From Gerris lacustris (Eukaryota; Arthropoda; Insecta; Hemiptera; Gerridae), in contig OX578278.1 in NCBI GenBank assembly GCA_951217055.1, positions 44,095,574 through 44,159,573 on the forward strand: a stretch of DNA of 64,000 bases. The letters run 5' to 3'. Below, one piece after another: positions 10,465 through 24,260 of this stretch. The position numbers and the translations under genes are program-made. The notes below the pieces were generated by a model. It made no database searches. It was not told the origin of the DNA and saw only the letters and a list, made by a program, of their open reading frames with translations. Position 1 is the stretch's first letter. Every line of letters begins with the position of its first letter.

Positions 10465-12165
10465 CTCACATGCTGTACACTTATTAAATTGTTCTGCTGA
10501 AGTTAAGATCAAACGACTTAAACCTAAGTCGAACCTACAATAAATCTACAAAGAATTAGACACCCTATTAAACCAAATACATGTATAAGTTACTGTAAAC
10601 AACCCCCGTTTTCTGCCACACTACGTTTTGTATTATGTAGAGCGTTTCCTATCACATTGTTTAATAAAAATGTTGCGGGATACCGTATACCAAAACAACA
10701 GTGAAGAGAAGGTTAAACTCCTCAAATCTATTATAGAAGGTCAAAAAAAGGAAAAATTAAAAATTGATTATGTTATAAATTTTTCGTAGCTTTCTTCAGC
10801 GTCTCCTCCTCGTTCACTTGTAGAGTGAACCATGTTCATTATTTATAAAAGCAGTATACGTAGTCCCAAGGTGTCGAGGACAAGTATGTATGTTATTTAA
10901 TTTTTCAGTTTGTCAATGAATACAAGTTTTCCAATTTTGATAAAATAGCATAGGTTTAAAGTAATCCATTTCAATATCTCCCTTGCAATCGGGAAAATTA
11001 TATATATATCTACTGAAGAATAATTTATGTAATTTTTGCAGGAGTAAACTAATTGTCTCAAGGCTGGACTTCTTTCTTGGCACTATAGATTCTTTTATAG
11101 AAGTTCGATATTCTTAAAGACTGTAATAGAAAATTGTTCTTATAATAAATTAATTTTTAAAAACCTTTTACTATGATGTATTTTATCAACATATTATAAA
11201 AATTAAATAAAATAAATACATAAACATGTACTTATTGGCAGATGATTTCGTGAATTTGTTAATAAACAAAAGCCATAAATGTTCAAATAAAATATGTATT
11301 ATTATTAAATCTCTTTGGATATATTTTTAATTAGCATTTAAATAAATATTGTTAAATAAATTTCCTTAGTTTTATTACTTTATTTTCCTCCCCCCTGCTT
11401 CGGAGGCTTTGGGGTAATTTCATAATCCTAATATTTACATTCTTATATACGGAGTATGTAGAGATGGAGAACGAAAATTATGTGAACCCGCGAAAATTCG
11501 ATTATGATATTTCCATAGATTTGCACATTTTAAAGTCCACTGAGTTAAAGAATGTCTACCTGAACAACGTGTTAATGGAATTTAAATGTAATACATTTAA
11601 ATTTCAATTAAACCATATAAATCGTTATCCCGGAAAAAACTTGTTTCAAGATGTAGAATAAAAAAAATGTCCTTGCTGACATTTGAAACCGGTCAATAAT
11701 AAACAACCAAACTGTTATTATTAAACTTTTTATAGAAAATTTTATCAAGAAAACTATTTTCTTTAAATGTGGCACATAGTTGACATGGTACATAGTTCTT
11801 TAAATGATGGCATGGCACATAGTTTTTACTTCAATGGTTTTGAATATTTCCCCTTAGTTAATCTCAAATTTTGTTTTATAAATAATCCAGTCATGACATT
11901 TGAGATCTGTTGCTATTTTTATAGTTTCAATTCATCTTTATCTAATTTAGAAGGAAACGTAGGAGTTTACAAGCCTCTAGACTCTAGACGCGGGTTTCAA
12001 ATTAAAATCTAGCATGTTTTGAGGTCTCTAGCCACGAAAGCCTTGAAAGATATTAACTTAGAATTTATCTAAAATTTAGCCCGGTGTTTAGTTTAACCCA
12101 CAGAGCCATTTAGCATTCTCGTCTACTGTCTACTATAAAAACAATTATGCCAAAACAATTATTAT
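10465..12165. other. AT-rich DNA between the peptide gene and the palindrome
   Basis: No gene recognised. The part at about 11470-11650 shares phrases such as GCGAAAATTCGATT and CCATATAA...CCGGAAAAAA with 29840-30200, so it is an old copy of an interspersed repeat. Confidence 0.35.
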
Positions 12166-12670
12166 TAATTTTTTCAAGCCCTGTTGTGCAGTATTTAAAA
12201 ACCAAGAATACCTATATATTTGAACGAGAGAAAGAAGAAAAGGTTTACAAAGAAGTAATTTTTCTAGAATTAAATGTTTAATTGGTTAAAGAAATAGGCT
12301 GTCCATTGTCCATATATTATTTCTTACTCTTAGCACGAGCTCACTTAATTATTATTAGATGAAACTGTGTGGCATAAGCCTGATGTTTTAAGCATACACA
12401 GAATTCGTAAAAGAATATATATTTGAATATTTATTCTTATACGAATTCTGTGTATGCTTAAAACATCAGGCTTTTGTCACACAGTTTCATCTAATAATTA
12501 AGTGAGCTCGTGCCAAGAGAAAGAAATAATATATGGACAGCCTATTTCTTTAACCAGTTAAAAATTTAATTCTAGGAAAATTACTTCTTTGTAAACCTTT
12601 TCTTATAGTTCAAATAAAAATATATATTCTCGGATTAAAATACTGAACAACAGGCTTTGAAAAAAAATAT
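12166..12670. repeat. Large near-perfect palindrome, arms about 240 bp
   Basis: The left arm (12166 to about 12410) is repeated in reverse complement in the right arm (about 12438-12670), with only scattered mismatches and small gaps. The tip is a short AT loop around 12411-12437. Examples: AAGCATACACAGAATTCGTA faces TACGAATTCTGTGTATGCTT, and CAAGCCCTGTTGTGCAGTAT faces its inverse at about 12641-12660. No target duplication or coding capacity found. Confidence 0.9.
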
Positions 12671-13400
12671 ATATATATCAAAATGGAGCAAGGGTCTATA
12701 AATTAATTGTCATATTGTTTTAAGTAAGGGTTTCTTTTTAAAACACATTTGCAATGCTCAAAAACCTCTTTATACATTTTTAAACATTAGCTCAAGGTGT
12801 TAATGTTTATTAACTTAGTTAGCATTCTCCGAAATGAAGTTAAAATATTTATTTAGGACCAAGTCACTTAAAATAAAATTAAGTAAAAAAAAATACACCT
12901 TTTCAAGACTAAACTTTTAAGAGAAAGAACACAATTTCCATAGAATTTATAAGCATTACGTTTTATTGCTCTTTACTGTTACTCTCATACTAATAATATA
13001 TGTTGTTAGATTTTTTTTGTGTGTGTGTGTGTTATTATACAAAAAATGTCAAATGTTATGAATGTTGTTAACTGAGACTTATCATTTTAAAACTATCCAC
13101 CAGATTGTTTTATTGAATTAGGAAGAAATAATTTTATATTTCTAGATGAACACTTATATACGTTTGCATTTTTATTTTTTATATTTCATGTAGGAACTAT
13201 GTATTTAAATTAGAAGATTGTTTAAAGTTAAGGCAAGTGTGTTATGTTGAACCAGAATTAGGTATAAGGAGGCTGGTTCTTTATAATTTATAAAACTTAC
13301 ATGGTCTAACATTCACTACATAATTTCCTTAACTGCCCGAATTATTTGTTTGGGGATTTTTTTGTTGTTTTTTTCTGGGGATTTTGTCTGTTAACGGTCC

Positions 13401-13970
13401 CGTTGCTGTTGCAACGCACTATATTGCAACGCTAGGATATTAGCCCTACAGTTTTGTTTTTCTAAATTTTTTTTAAAAAAATTTCTTTTACAAAATGTAT
13501 GTAAAAATAAATTTTAGGTTAAAAAAGCACAAATAATACTAACAAAATACTAAATTTATTTAACGAACGAAAACGTAAATTTAATTTTTTTTTACAACAT
13601 TTGTACATTATCATGGTTTTTATCTGAAACATTCTGTAATTATTTCGTTATTATTTGAATTGTGCATGTTTTTTTGTTATTACCTTTAAAAAAATATATA
13701 TATTATTCAATTGTTATAAAAAATAAAGATATTATTACATACATATTATGTTAAAAGAATAGCCCAATATTATTTTTTTAAATTATACTTATTTAACAAA
13801 ATAATTTAAAAAATAAAGAACTAATTGAGAAATATTTAGAAAATAATTTTAAAAAATTAAAATTAGGCAAAAAAAACCATCAAAACTTTGTATGTAAATA
13901 TGATTGAATAAAATTACGACTGAAAAAAAACTGTAAGGCTAATGTCCTAGCATTGCCATATGGCAACTTT
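13401..13970. mobile_element. TIR element with GCAACGCTAGG ends
   Basis: GCAACGCTAGGATATTAGCC (13427 onward) faces GGCTAATGTCCTAGCATTGC (to about 13957), giving inverted ends of at least 30 bases about 0.5 kb apart. The interior is almost pure A/T with no frame. A third, rearranged copy of the ends lies at 14295-14360. Family unknown. Confidence 0.6.
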
Positions 13971-14819
13971 CAAATTGATGCTCAATTTAGGGCCGAAAAA
14001 TTAAATTTTGTGAAGCTGCAATTATTTTATATTTTTAATCATTCTTTATTCTAATAGTTCCATTACCAAAAATAAAATGATTTAATTAATTAAAGAAATT
14101 AAAATTCTTTCCATGTCACAAAATTGTAATAACCCATTTTTTAAATCTGTCTTGTCACATACGTGTTGCACAAAACAAATAAATATAATGATGAAAAATT
14201 AATTTAGTCCTGCTTCTGACATAATATTAACATTAAAAATGTTCAATATTAACTTGCACATCTCTAGACAATAATAAAGGGAAAGGGTTTTGCTGTTTCC
14301 ATAGGGCAACGCTAGGTTATTAAGGGTAATGTGGCATTGCAAACACAACATGTTTACAATGCCATAGCAGGACACACACAACTCTAGACACCAGTTTCTA
14401 AAGAAGTGGTGAGAAAATATCAATTGCGCCTTATGCAGCTAACTTCATACACTAGCAACTTGAGTATGAGAAGGACCTTTAGTATTAGTAAGATTATTAT
14501 TACATTTTTAGTATTAGTAAGGGAATTTAATGTTATACGAATTTCGATGGAAATGGTGAGAAAATATCAAGCTGTTGATCGAGGCGGCAAAATGGCATGC
14601 CACTGAAAGGTCCGGAACTGTATTGACAAGTCTAAAATAATCACATCCCCATTTACATACACCATTTTAAAACCATTCTCCTCCTTGTTCAAAAGTTTTT
14701 GGTAAGTCAGTATTGTCATCAAAAATTATTATAATATAAATTATCTAAATGAAGGGAAGAACTAAATTAAAAATCGTATTTTATATCGTTTAAGTTAATA
14801 AAATAATAATTATGCACAC

Positions 14820-14991
14820 CTGTTTTTGTCGGCCTGAAATTTACGCTCTGCGCAAGCACTGTGCCTCATCTTCTCTAGCTCGCTTTTGACTTTGATGCAG
14901 TACTGAGCAGTGAGCCAGAAGAATATTACATTGGCTGTGATCATTATAGCAACTGGAACCGTAAAGAACAACAACCCTCCATTGGACATAC
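14820..14991 (-). CDS. Receptor exon 4: TM5 and ICL3
   Basis: A 172-base exon between a TTCTAG acceptor (14992-14997) and an AACAG/GTGTGC donor (14814-14819). In phase it reads GMSNGG, then LLFFTVPVAIMITANVIFFW and LTAQYCIKVKSELEKM, then a polar stretch ending ADKN plus two bases. The GGLLFF.VP...ANVIFFWLTA core is typical of TM5 in this family. The polar tail is the start of the third intracellular loop, where the family couples to G proteins. The donor shows that at least one more coding exon (TM6-TM7) follows to the left. Confidence 0.9.
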
Positions 14992-17900
14992 CTAGAACAG
15001 AATATAATTATGAAAAATGTGTACAAAAAATTATAAAGGGTATGCACTTTAGCATTATTTAATAGTGATGGGACGCTTGATAGATTTCAGGCCAAATTTT
15101 ATAATGTTAAGACAAATAACCCTTATAATTGGTCTCCTTTCCAGTCGAACAAAAAATATTAAGAGATTATCATTGAATATCATAGAGATGAGAGAAAACA
15201 GTGATATGAGATTAAGCTTAGCGTGACCGCTCTTGTCTGTATGACAGGTTGAAAGATCAATACCCTTTTCAAATTAACTTACCTTTTCCTACTGAAACGA
15301 AATTAAGTAAATAATTTATTAAAATGAAAAAATCATTTTCAAAATTGATATTTGTTCAAAAAAGTGCTAAATAAAATAAATTAATATTTATATTAATGAA
15401 TGATGAAATAGTATTTATGATTAATAAACAGGTCAAGTGTGTGCTAGTCAGCACACAGCGAGGGTCCGTAGGCCACACTATATAGTGTTTAACTGTAAAG
15501 TGTATAAACCGTGTTTTTTAAAATGCTAAAAAGCTTACTTTGAACAATTCTAAGGGTCTGATATTCTCATAACACACTCTGATAAAGAATTTTTTGCCAC
15601 TGAACCGGACTACAACCATATAAATACATCGAAAAGACCATAATTATAAAAAAAAAAAAAACGTATTTTGTCAATAAAAAATAAAATAATATTTTTTCGA
15701 AATTTCCAAAAAGTGGTAACTTTACTTTTGGTCGAAGAATGTTTCAGATTTGTTTTTGAATTATTTCAGATTTTTTGCACTTCACATAAGCGAGATAGAG
15801 GGAGGGGGGACACGTTTCACACCCACTTTAAACTAGCCTACGCTCGCCCTATCAAAGTTATATCCAAAGAATTATATATTTTTGTAATCAGCTCGACGTA
15901 CCCTTTCATATGATACCCCTCACGGTGTCGAAAAAAAATAAAAAAATTTTAACCCTTAAGTTTTTTTACCCTAATTTTTTTGAATTTTTTTTTTTTTTTT
16001 TTTAAGCCGCTATATTTTTAAAATATGTGGGTAGGTACAAGACACATACATGCCAAATTTCAAAGTGATCGGACGAAAGGTGTAGCCGTGAGAGCACGCG
16101 AGAGGACGGACGGACAGACACACGCAGGAAAATATAAGGGTCCTTGGTTTTGCCTACGGACCCTAAAAATGATGATCTTACTACTTTTTTCACCAAATGA
16201 AAATATCTAATCAACCATTTTTTAATGCAATCCGTCTTTTATGTATCTTGAAATCTGGTTTTTCAACAATCTTCCCTAATTTTCTCATAATTTTATAAAA
16301 TGTGTAATAGTAGTATATCGTTATAGTGTAAAGTTTTATTGAAATAAAAAAAGAAGATATTTCTTATTGGAGTTTTAGGTCAAACTTTTATAAAAGGAAC
16401 TAATCTTCGCTAATTGTAAAACTTATTTTTTCTTTTCTTGCTTCTAAGACGAAAAAAAATTATTAACTCAAGAAAGATGAGTTACCAAACAATAAGAAAC
16501 AAGAAAAAACCCAAACTTAGATTCTTAAAAGTTGAACTTTTAGAAAGCGAAAATTGTTAATTAAACGTAATTACATTTTGCGCTTCAATTTTCTCTAGAA
16601 ATTAAATAGGTAAGTTTCGTAACCAGGTTAGGAAAACCTACATCTCATATTTCTTAGTTAGTCAATTCAGTAAATTATAAAGTACAGATGAAATATTAAA
16701 TACTTTAATTATTTAAAAACTGGTTAAAAATCTACATATGATGCAATAATTTAGGGGTGTCTCGTGTTCCGGTAACTTGGAACCGAGTCTCGCTTTGCCA
16801 CCGTTCTAACAGTCCCAGAATCTTTAACCGGTACTTGTACCGGAGTCTAACTGTCCCGCAGCGTCTAACCTTACCAATACTTGTACCAATAAGGGTTACC
16901 GGTACTTGTATCGATAAGAGTTACCGGTACTTGTTACGATAAGGGTCCAATGGAGGGAAGTTGTTCCGGGAAGGGAAGCAACAAAAACGGTTTCGATGAA
17001 AAATATGGAACCGATGATAAATTAACAGTCCGGTTCTAGCTTGTAGGCATGTATCGATATTAAAATAAAATAAGTGGGTAGTGAGTAGCGACGAGATTCC
17101 TAATTATTATTTTTATTTAAAGCATAATAGCCTCATAAATCAACCCCCTCAAAATCCCCCCCCCCCCCGGGGGAACTCTCTATTACTTACTTCTTACTAT
17201 AAACAATAGAAAGGACGTAAGGTCTGACATGTCAAACTTGTCTGCAGAGGTTTGGCCAACCGGTCGGCACAAATTACATCGTGAGAATTAGCAGAATCGG
17301 TTGTAACTGTCTCAAGTTGACAATTTGATCCTGTACAGACCTTTATTAATCGTACCGTTATGTGCTAATAGGGTAGATATTTTTTAGCAAAACATTGAAT
17401 AAACCATCATAGCTATACTTTAATGTAGGTGTGCTAATTTGTGCTAACTGAGACAAGTTAAATTAAATACTATTGATAACCTCAAATCAGCCTTTAGATT
17501 TATAAAAATAAAAAACATTTAACTATAATATTACATATATTAAAAAGAGGTGTATTACTGTATGTTTATAGAATTGTTCCGGGCAACCGAATTTTTTTAT
17601 ACACATATTTTTAAATTGATTTTGCTTCAGAGCCTACCGAAGGTAACGGATGCTATGAGGTCGTTCTGAAGAACGAAAATATTTTATGTCACGGATTTCT
17701 GTCTTGAAATTTTTGAAATCGGAGTCAAAAAGAAATTTTGTTCTTCAGAACGATCACACAACTTCCAATTAAATAAATTAAACAATAATGATTTGTTAAT
17801 AGGATGCGATGAAGCTATGTGGCACACTAATTGTCAGTCTATTTTGTTTAGGCAAGATAATAAATAAAGAAAGTGTTTTACCGTCCCAACTTACAATACA

Positions 17901-20900
17901 AAAGCAATAATTCAAAAGCTAAAAGTCCTTTCACCAGAAGTTAAAATATTAATTTGATTTTAACTTTTACCTGGAGATTTGTTATCTCCAGGAACAAAAA
18001 CATTTGTATATTATTTTCAACATTTACATAAATAAGCAGGAAATAATATAAAATATTTAAAAAACAAAAAATCAAGGAGTGTTTCTAAGAATAACACGGC
18101 AAGGTACAGTGATCCGATTGTTTTAATTCGGTACCAGGAACCACTACTAGGAATCCCCACATTAAGAAACAATTTATTTTTATTTTGATTATTTGCATAT
18201 TTTAATTAAAATAATACTCAGAATATTACAATAATTGTTTTTAGTTTAGTTTGATTAATATATTCTAGCATTGGCTAATATCTTGAGAGATAACAAGAAA
18301 ATAATTAATTTAATTATTATGGAAGAATAAATAACATGTAATTTATTATATTGAGGGGGTCATTTTGGGTCAAAAACATTATTGATGCACGTTTACTTCA
18401 GCATTGATAAAAGAGTGAAAATAATATTTAGTTTCAGTTAAACTCACTATCAGTTAATAATAAATGGAAGATCCTCGACTGAACATTTTTAGCATTAATG
18501 CGTTAGATACATTCATTAACCCCTTCTACCGGTTTAAAAACTAATAATATTTACTCGACAAAACAAAAAGTATGAAGAACCTAGTGCTGAAAACCTTATA
18601 CACCCAATTGTCATAAATGCGAATTGTGTGTAAAAGATTTATTTTTTAACCGGATAAAAACTACTTCCTTAAATAATATTTTTAATTTACCATTTTGTTT
18701 TTCATTACACATACCTTTTTATGAGGAAAAAAAACATGGTTAGCAAAGTATTTGAAGAAATATCTCTCCACGTATAATAGTTACGGGTTAATTAATCGAA
18801 AGAGCATTTGGCCTTTTATAAGACCATCATCTTTTTAATCAATTCAAAAAAATTCTAGGCTTCTCCTCCCCGCCATAATTTCTCTAAAAATAAAATTTAT
18901 TTTACTACGTTTTTATTAGCTTGCTTTCTTGTTTGTTTGTTTATTTGTCCAGTACAAATCTTGCAATCGATTTTTAACTAACTTCCCAAGTATCTAGACA
19001 TTTGAAATTTTTAGAATAGCTCAGAACACGATGACAATGCATTATTTTAATACTTTTATTTAGCCATCTTTCAGCAGAATTTAAGTTGTTTTCAACAAAT
19101 TTTGCTGTATTGAAGGTTAGTTCGGAAAAAATCCACAAGTTATTTTATTGTTATTTTTATTTGTTTTGACATGTCCCATATTTGCAATCTTCATTTTGAC
19201 GGGTTTCAAATTTGTGATTTTTTATTAATAAAGAGGTAAATATTGAATGACAGCGAAAAAGGAAAAGTAAACAAAGAAATAAATTAATTGATCTAAGATG
19301 AGGTGAGATCCGTTGTACAAAGATTTGTCCTTTAAAGGTGGTGACACACTTGAGCATTCGCCCCGAATGAGCATGCATTCGCCCCCGAATGAGCATGCGT
19401 TCGCCCCCGAATGAGCAAGCGTTCGCCCCGAATCGCTTAGATATGGAGAGGACGAGCCGAACGGAAACGCATGCTCATTCGGGGCGAATGCTCAGGTGTG
19501 TCTCCGCCTTTATAGGTTTAAGATCATTATCATCATTAAGGTTGTCATTTATGTGAAGTAAATAAATTCGGAACTATTTTTTTCCCACTAACATTATATA
19601 ACAATGACAATTATATTATCAACATTACATATGATTCAACAGAATATTTAAAAACGTAGTATATAAAAAGTTCTTTATATCTTGTAATTATTTATTATAA
19701 CCTCCATAGTCTAATCAATAAACATGTACAAAAAATGGATTTTCTTACAAAAGGTCGGGTATCCATAATATTTGGATTTGTTGTATAGACCAAGGCCAAG
19801 AAACCAAGTAAGCAGAAACGAAAGTCAAAATTTTCAGATTTTTTTTAATTGAGCTTAAAATCTCTGTTTCTATGCATCGGAGAGAAAAAGTACCTTGTCA
19901 ATAATGATGAGACAAATTGAGAGTATTTATACATTTTTTTCTACGTTATTTTCTCTTAAAAACGTTTAGATACGATTAAATAGATTTGGAAATTTTTAAC
20001 ACTTCAAAGCAGTGTCGCTGTTATTTTTACTAAAAAAAAGTTTGTCTCAAAGAATAGATAAATATAAAATGTTTTCCCGTCCTAAAAATCCAATTTTAAA
20101 TTATTATGAAACCACGTTTGGCTGGACGTGAACGCTTTGACGGATAACGCTCCCCAACGAACTCAACTCCTCTGAAAATAAAGTCTCCATATCCTATCTA
20201 ACTTCTCTGAGTTTGAGTATTGCTAAAAGGAACACGTACACCAAATTTAAATCGGTGAACTTTTACACAAGTCATCCTTATACGTAAATACATTTCGTAG
20301 ACAATACATTCATACTGCTCTGGAGTTCAATAATTGTAACCCAAAGAAAAAAAATCATAAATACAAAAGTTGTATCAAATTTCAATGGTCAGGCTAAGAT
20401 CGATAAGGAGTTTTATCTGTCAAGGCCTTCACGCACAACGCTCGGAGCCTTCACGCGCACACGGGAGCTTAAAAATCCCTTACATTACAAGATGTAAATC
20501 CTTTAGTATCATAAAATAAAAGTTAGTAAAATAAATCCACTTCATAAGATATAATTTTGAAAAATTAGATTTTTCTAGTTCATATGTTTCACGTTGCGAT
20601 TATGCCTAGAGAATGATGCAGAAAATGCAAGTTGCTCTCATTGTAAAAGTGCAGCATGCACATGATAATGTTTTCTCTCTCGTGTCAGTTGGAGAGGCTT
20701 TTAAAGAAATTGAAGTGCAGTGCGTATTATGGAAACGAAGGCTCCTGTCAATACAAGAAGGAATGGAGCCACAATGCGCCAAACAAGGTTAACTCTTTAA
20801 ATTTAATTTTGAAATTTCTTTGAATGAAGAAACCTAAAGTTTTGCTAACTAGAAAGAGCTTTCAATTTTATCCCTTTGAAATTGGAGTCCTCTTCCCTTA

Positions 20901-23900
20901 AAAGTTCATTTTCAAATAGCCATTGATATTTTCACATCTTTAAACGAATCTTCTTCTTTCGATATAGTTTTATTGAAGTAATGACTTATAACGAAGCAAT
21001 TATTGTAATTTGCAAAATTATTAATAATAATTGATTTCGACAACTGGAGGAGCATTAAAAATGATAACTTAATGTTAAATACATGCTTACATCTTAAAGA
21101 GAAGTCTTTTCCAGTGTATTAACTTCCAAACTTCACGAGTTCCATTTGGACTCAATTCCCCGCCTTTTTTACTTATCTCTTACTTCCCTCCTTAGGGATG
21201 AAATTTTAGAAAATCCATATTGGCAGACATCAACATTAATTTATAAATTATCATACTATATCAATGTTATTTTAGGTTTCAAAGAAGTGGTGATTATTAT
21301 GTTTGTGAAGGAACATAGTTTAAATAAGTATACGGCACTATCTTGAAACAAAATGGCCTTTTGGCAGTTTTTTTGCCATAAAAGAAAGCCAAATTTCATA
21401 TTGTCATGCTCAAATTTGCATATAAATAGCCGCCATCTTGATTCAAGACGACCGATTAAAAAACCCTTTTACAAAAGTACCTTCTATAAATGCAAGCTAA
21501 CTTCAAAATTTCAAGGTTCTAGTGCAATTGGTTCCGGAGATATCGTCATATCGTATTTTCCATTTAAATGGCCACCATCTTGGATCAAAAAATATTTCTT
21601 TGTGAGCACTAAGGGGGTATAAAGAACATACCAACGAAATACCATGGTTATAGGTCCAGCAGTTCCAGAGAAAGCGTGATGTCAGTCTGTGAGTAAGTGA
21701 GTGGTACTTTTTACTTTTCCTCAACTTCTCCGAAGTTATATAGGAAAAGTATTGTTGGATTTTATATAGGTAGATACCTAGATAACGTTTGGGTCGAATG
21801 AACTCCAATATTGCATAAAATAGTAGAACTCAGACGCTGCTAAGCCAATAATAAACGTCATTGTAAGAAAACGTAATAGAAGTTTGGTCTTTTTTTTAAA
21901 AAAACAAACAGAAAAATATGGATCTTCACTGACCTCATTTTTTTAGCATGACATGAAGACCACAGAAAATTATTTACTGTTTTTTTCCATATTAAAGGCC
22001 AAGCATCCCTTGGCAATGCTTCAAATGTTTCCTTTTATTGTGGATGTTACCATTAAGCAATAGAAAAGAAGATTAATCACAGCAGAGGATTAACTCATCA
22101 AACACGAATTCAATTATCTGAGTCAAATTGTATAATAAGCAATAGTTTTTACCAGAGAAGAAGCATGCAATCTTTACGATGTCCGGTTTAAATTCCTCGG
22201 GCAAATAGTCTGTGAATTCAGCAAACAGAGTGACTGCAGAGACGAGACTTGGCAGACCCCAGGCGAACAGTGAATAAAACAGAAATCTTCTCCAGGCTCT
22301 GCTCCTGCCTCCCACGGGAGATCTCAACGATCTAAAAAAGAGTTACTCATCTATCTTAGTATTGATATGATACTCCTAGCACCTATCTTTCTTCTTAAAA
22401 TTAATAAAGTAAAAGAATAATAACACTTAATTATTCTGGAAAAAGGGAGGAATAGGAATGGAGGTTAATCCTGATGGGTAAATTTCTGTAAGAAGTTGCA
22501 TGAATTGTTGTTTTTTATATTCGATTTTTTTTAAAAAGACATTTAATTTGGTCCATGTTTGTTATAAGACAAACAGCTTAATTAATTTAATAATAATATT
22601 AAAAAGTTTAAGTACTATTATTTTGACGGCACTTTTATAGAAAAGGGCCCCCCACTTTTTTTTAATTAAATATACTTTGTTACAACCAAATACACACTTT
22701 TTTAAAATAAAAGTGTGATATTCCTTAGTCCCAAAGCATATTGGCCTGAATATCCCTTTGTCTTAATAGGTAGTTAGACTAAGGGATATAAACTCGTCTG
22801 TATAAAAAACAAAAATGGGGCCCCTTTTCTATAAGAGTACCTACCATTTTGACTTTGTTACATGTAATTAAATTGCTAAATTTTGTTATTATTCTTTCAA
22901 TTGTTTACCACGAAATGTCGCTATAGAAGAATCTCAGGACATTATATTTGACATTTTGTTTTTTGAATTTCGTCGAGAGATCTCTGTTTGTGTGACATTA
23001 AACAATGTCATATTTAGACAATTTCAGAGAGTGTATGTCATAAATTCCAAGATGTGGTATTGTAAAACTATGACAGCATGACTATCGGGAAGCTTATCTC
23101 GCGGCAGAAGTCTTCATCTTTCTACTCAGGTTTATTTTTTGACCTGTTGTCTATCTGGGGAAGAGGAAGTAGCGCTCAATTGTCTAAAAACAGGTTCTGT
23201 CGTCCAAGTGTTCATAGTAGAGCATCTCTCATTATCTCTTAAATAACAAGTGACTCCTTAACTATCAAGCCTACTCAAGTGAGCGTAGTTAAAATAATAA
23301 TGATACTACAATTATTCTAGTTCTAAAAATATATTTCGTTACGAACTACTACAGTTATGTAATAAAGGCATTTTCTCATTTGAAATAAACATTAATTTAT
23401 AGTTTACAATAGCCCTGCAGAGTTTATCTTTCTGAGAGTATATCTTGAACTTATTTAGTAGAAGATATATTCCTCTTCTCCTAAATAAGCACTCTATTTT
23501 ATGCTAAAGTTAGTTTTTATTTAAATGTGTATTTTAAGTTTAGTAGAGAGTTAGTATTAGAGTTAGTATTTTGAGTTTAGTAGGTTTTTTTTAGAGAGAA
23601 AAATAAAAACATTTAAATTTGTCTGTTTTAAAGTAACATATTTAAAAAAAATAAAAATCCAGAATAGTTCAGTCAGTGACTTGATGTCAACTAGACAACT
23701 ACTGAATGACTCATAAAATTTTATTTAAAAATTCTGACGATTTAAAGAAAAAACTTTTAATGATTTTACACAACTTAGATCTTTAACAAGGTTTGAAGAT
23801 GTCCCAATATAAGAGATGGAATGTCACCTTTTAACCATTTATTAATGAGTATTTATTTACACCTAAAGTCACCAAAATGTATTAAATTATGTTTAATCCA

Positions 23901-24224
23901 CGTTTGGCTTATTAGCCTATCTAGGTCCTTATTAGCTTATCATTAACTCTGTAAAAAATAATTGAAAAAAACAGGGCCCAAAACAATTAATACGAAATCG
24001 ATAGTGGGTGGCTTTTGACTGATAGTCAATCCATTAAACGGTGTAGTGAGAACAGGTTATTTTTATAATCTTAAGTTGATTGGGTCAACTTCTTGTAAAG
24101 CTCTGATTTAAACCATTTTTCTATTAATTACTTTGATTATTTCACAATAAACCAATGCAATACTAATTCTGTGTTGTAAAAAGAAAACAAGTTAAAAACT
24201 AGTAAGAAATATCCTGGAAACTAT

Positions 24225-24260
<36 letters not shown>

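Larger units (their letters stand above)
14992..22152. other. Receptor intron 3
   Basis: A 7.2-kb intron of the minus-strand receptor, bounded by the exon 3 donor and exon 4 acceptor. Besides the elements listed separately, 19950-20330 shares diverged blocks with 41830-42100 (CCAATTTTAAATT, GGATAACG, AACTTTTACACAAGT). Region 21100-21830 contains repeat phrases about 'CCATCTTGATTCAAGACGAC' and GTGAGTAAGTGAGTGG, common in arthropod interspersed repeats and echoed at about 26470-26720. I see no other exon in it. Confidence 0.6.
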
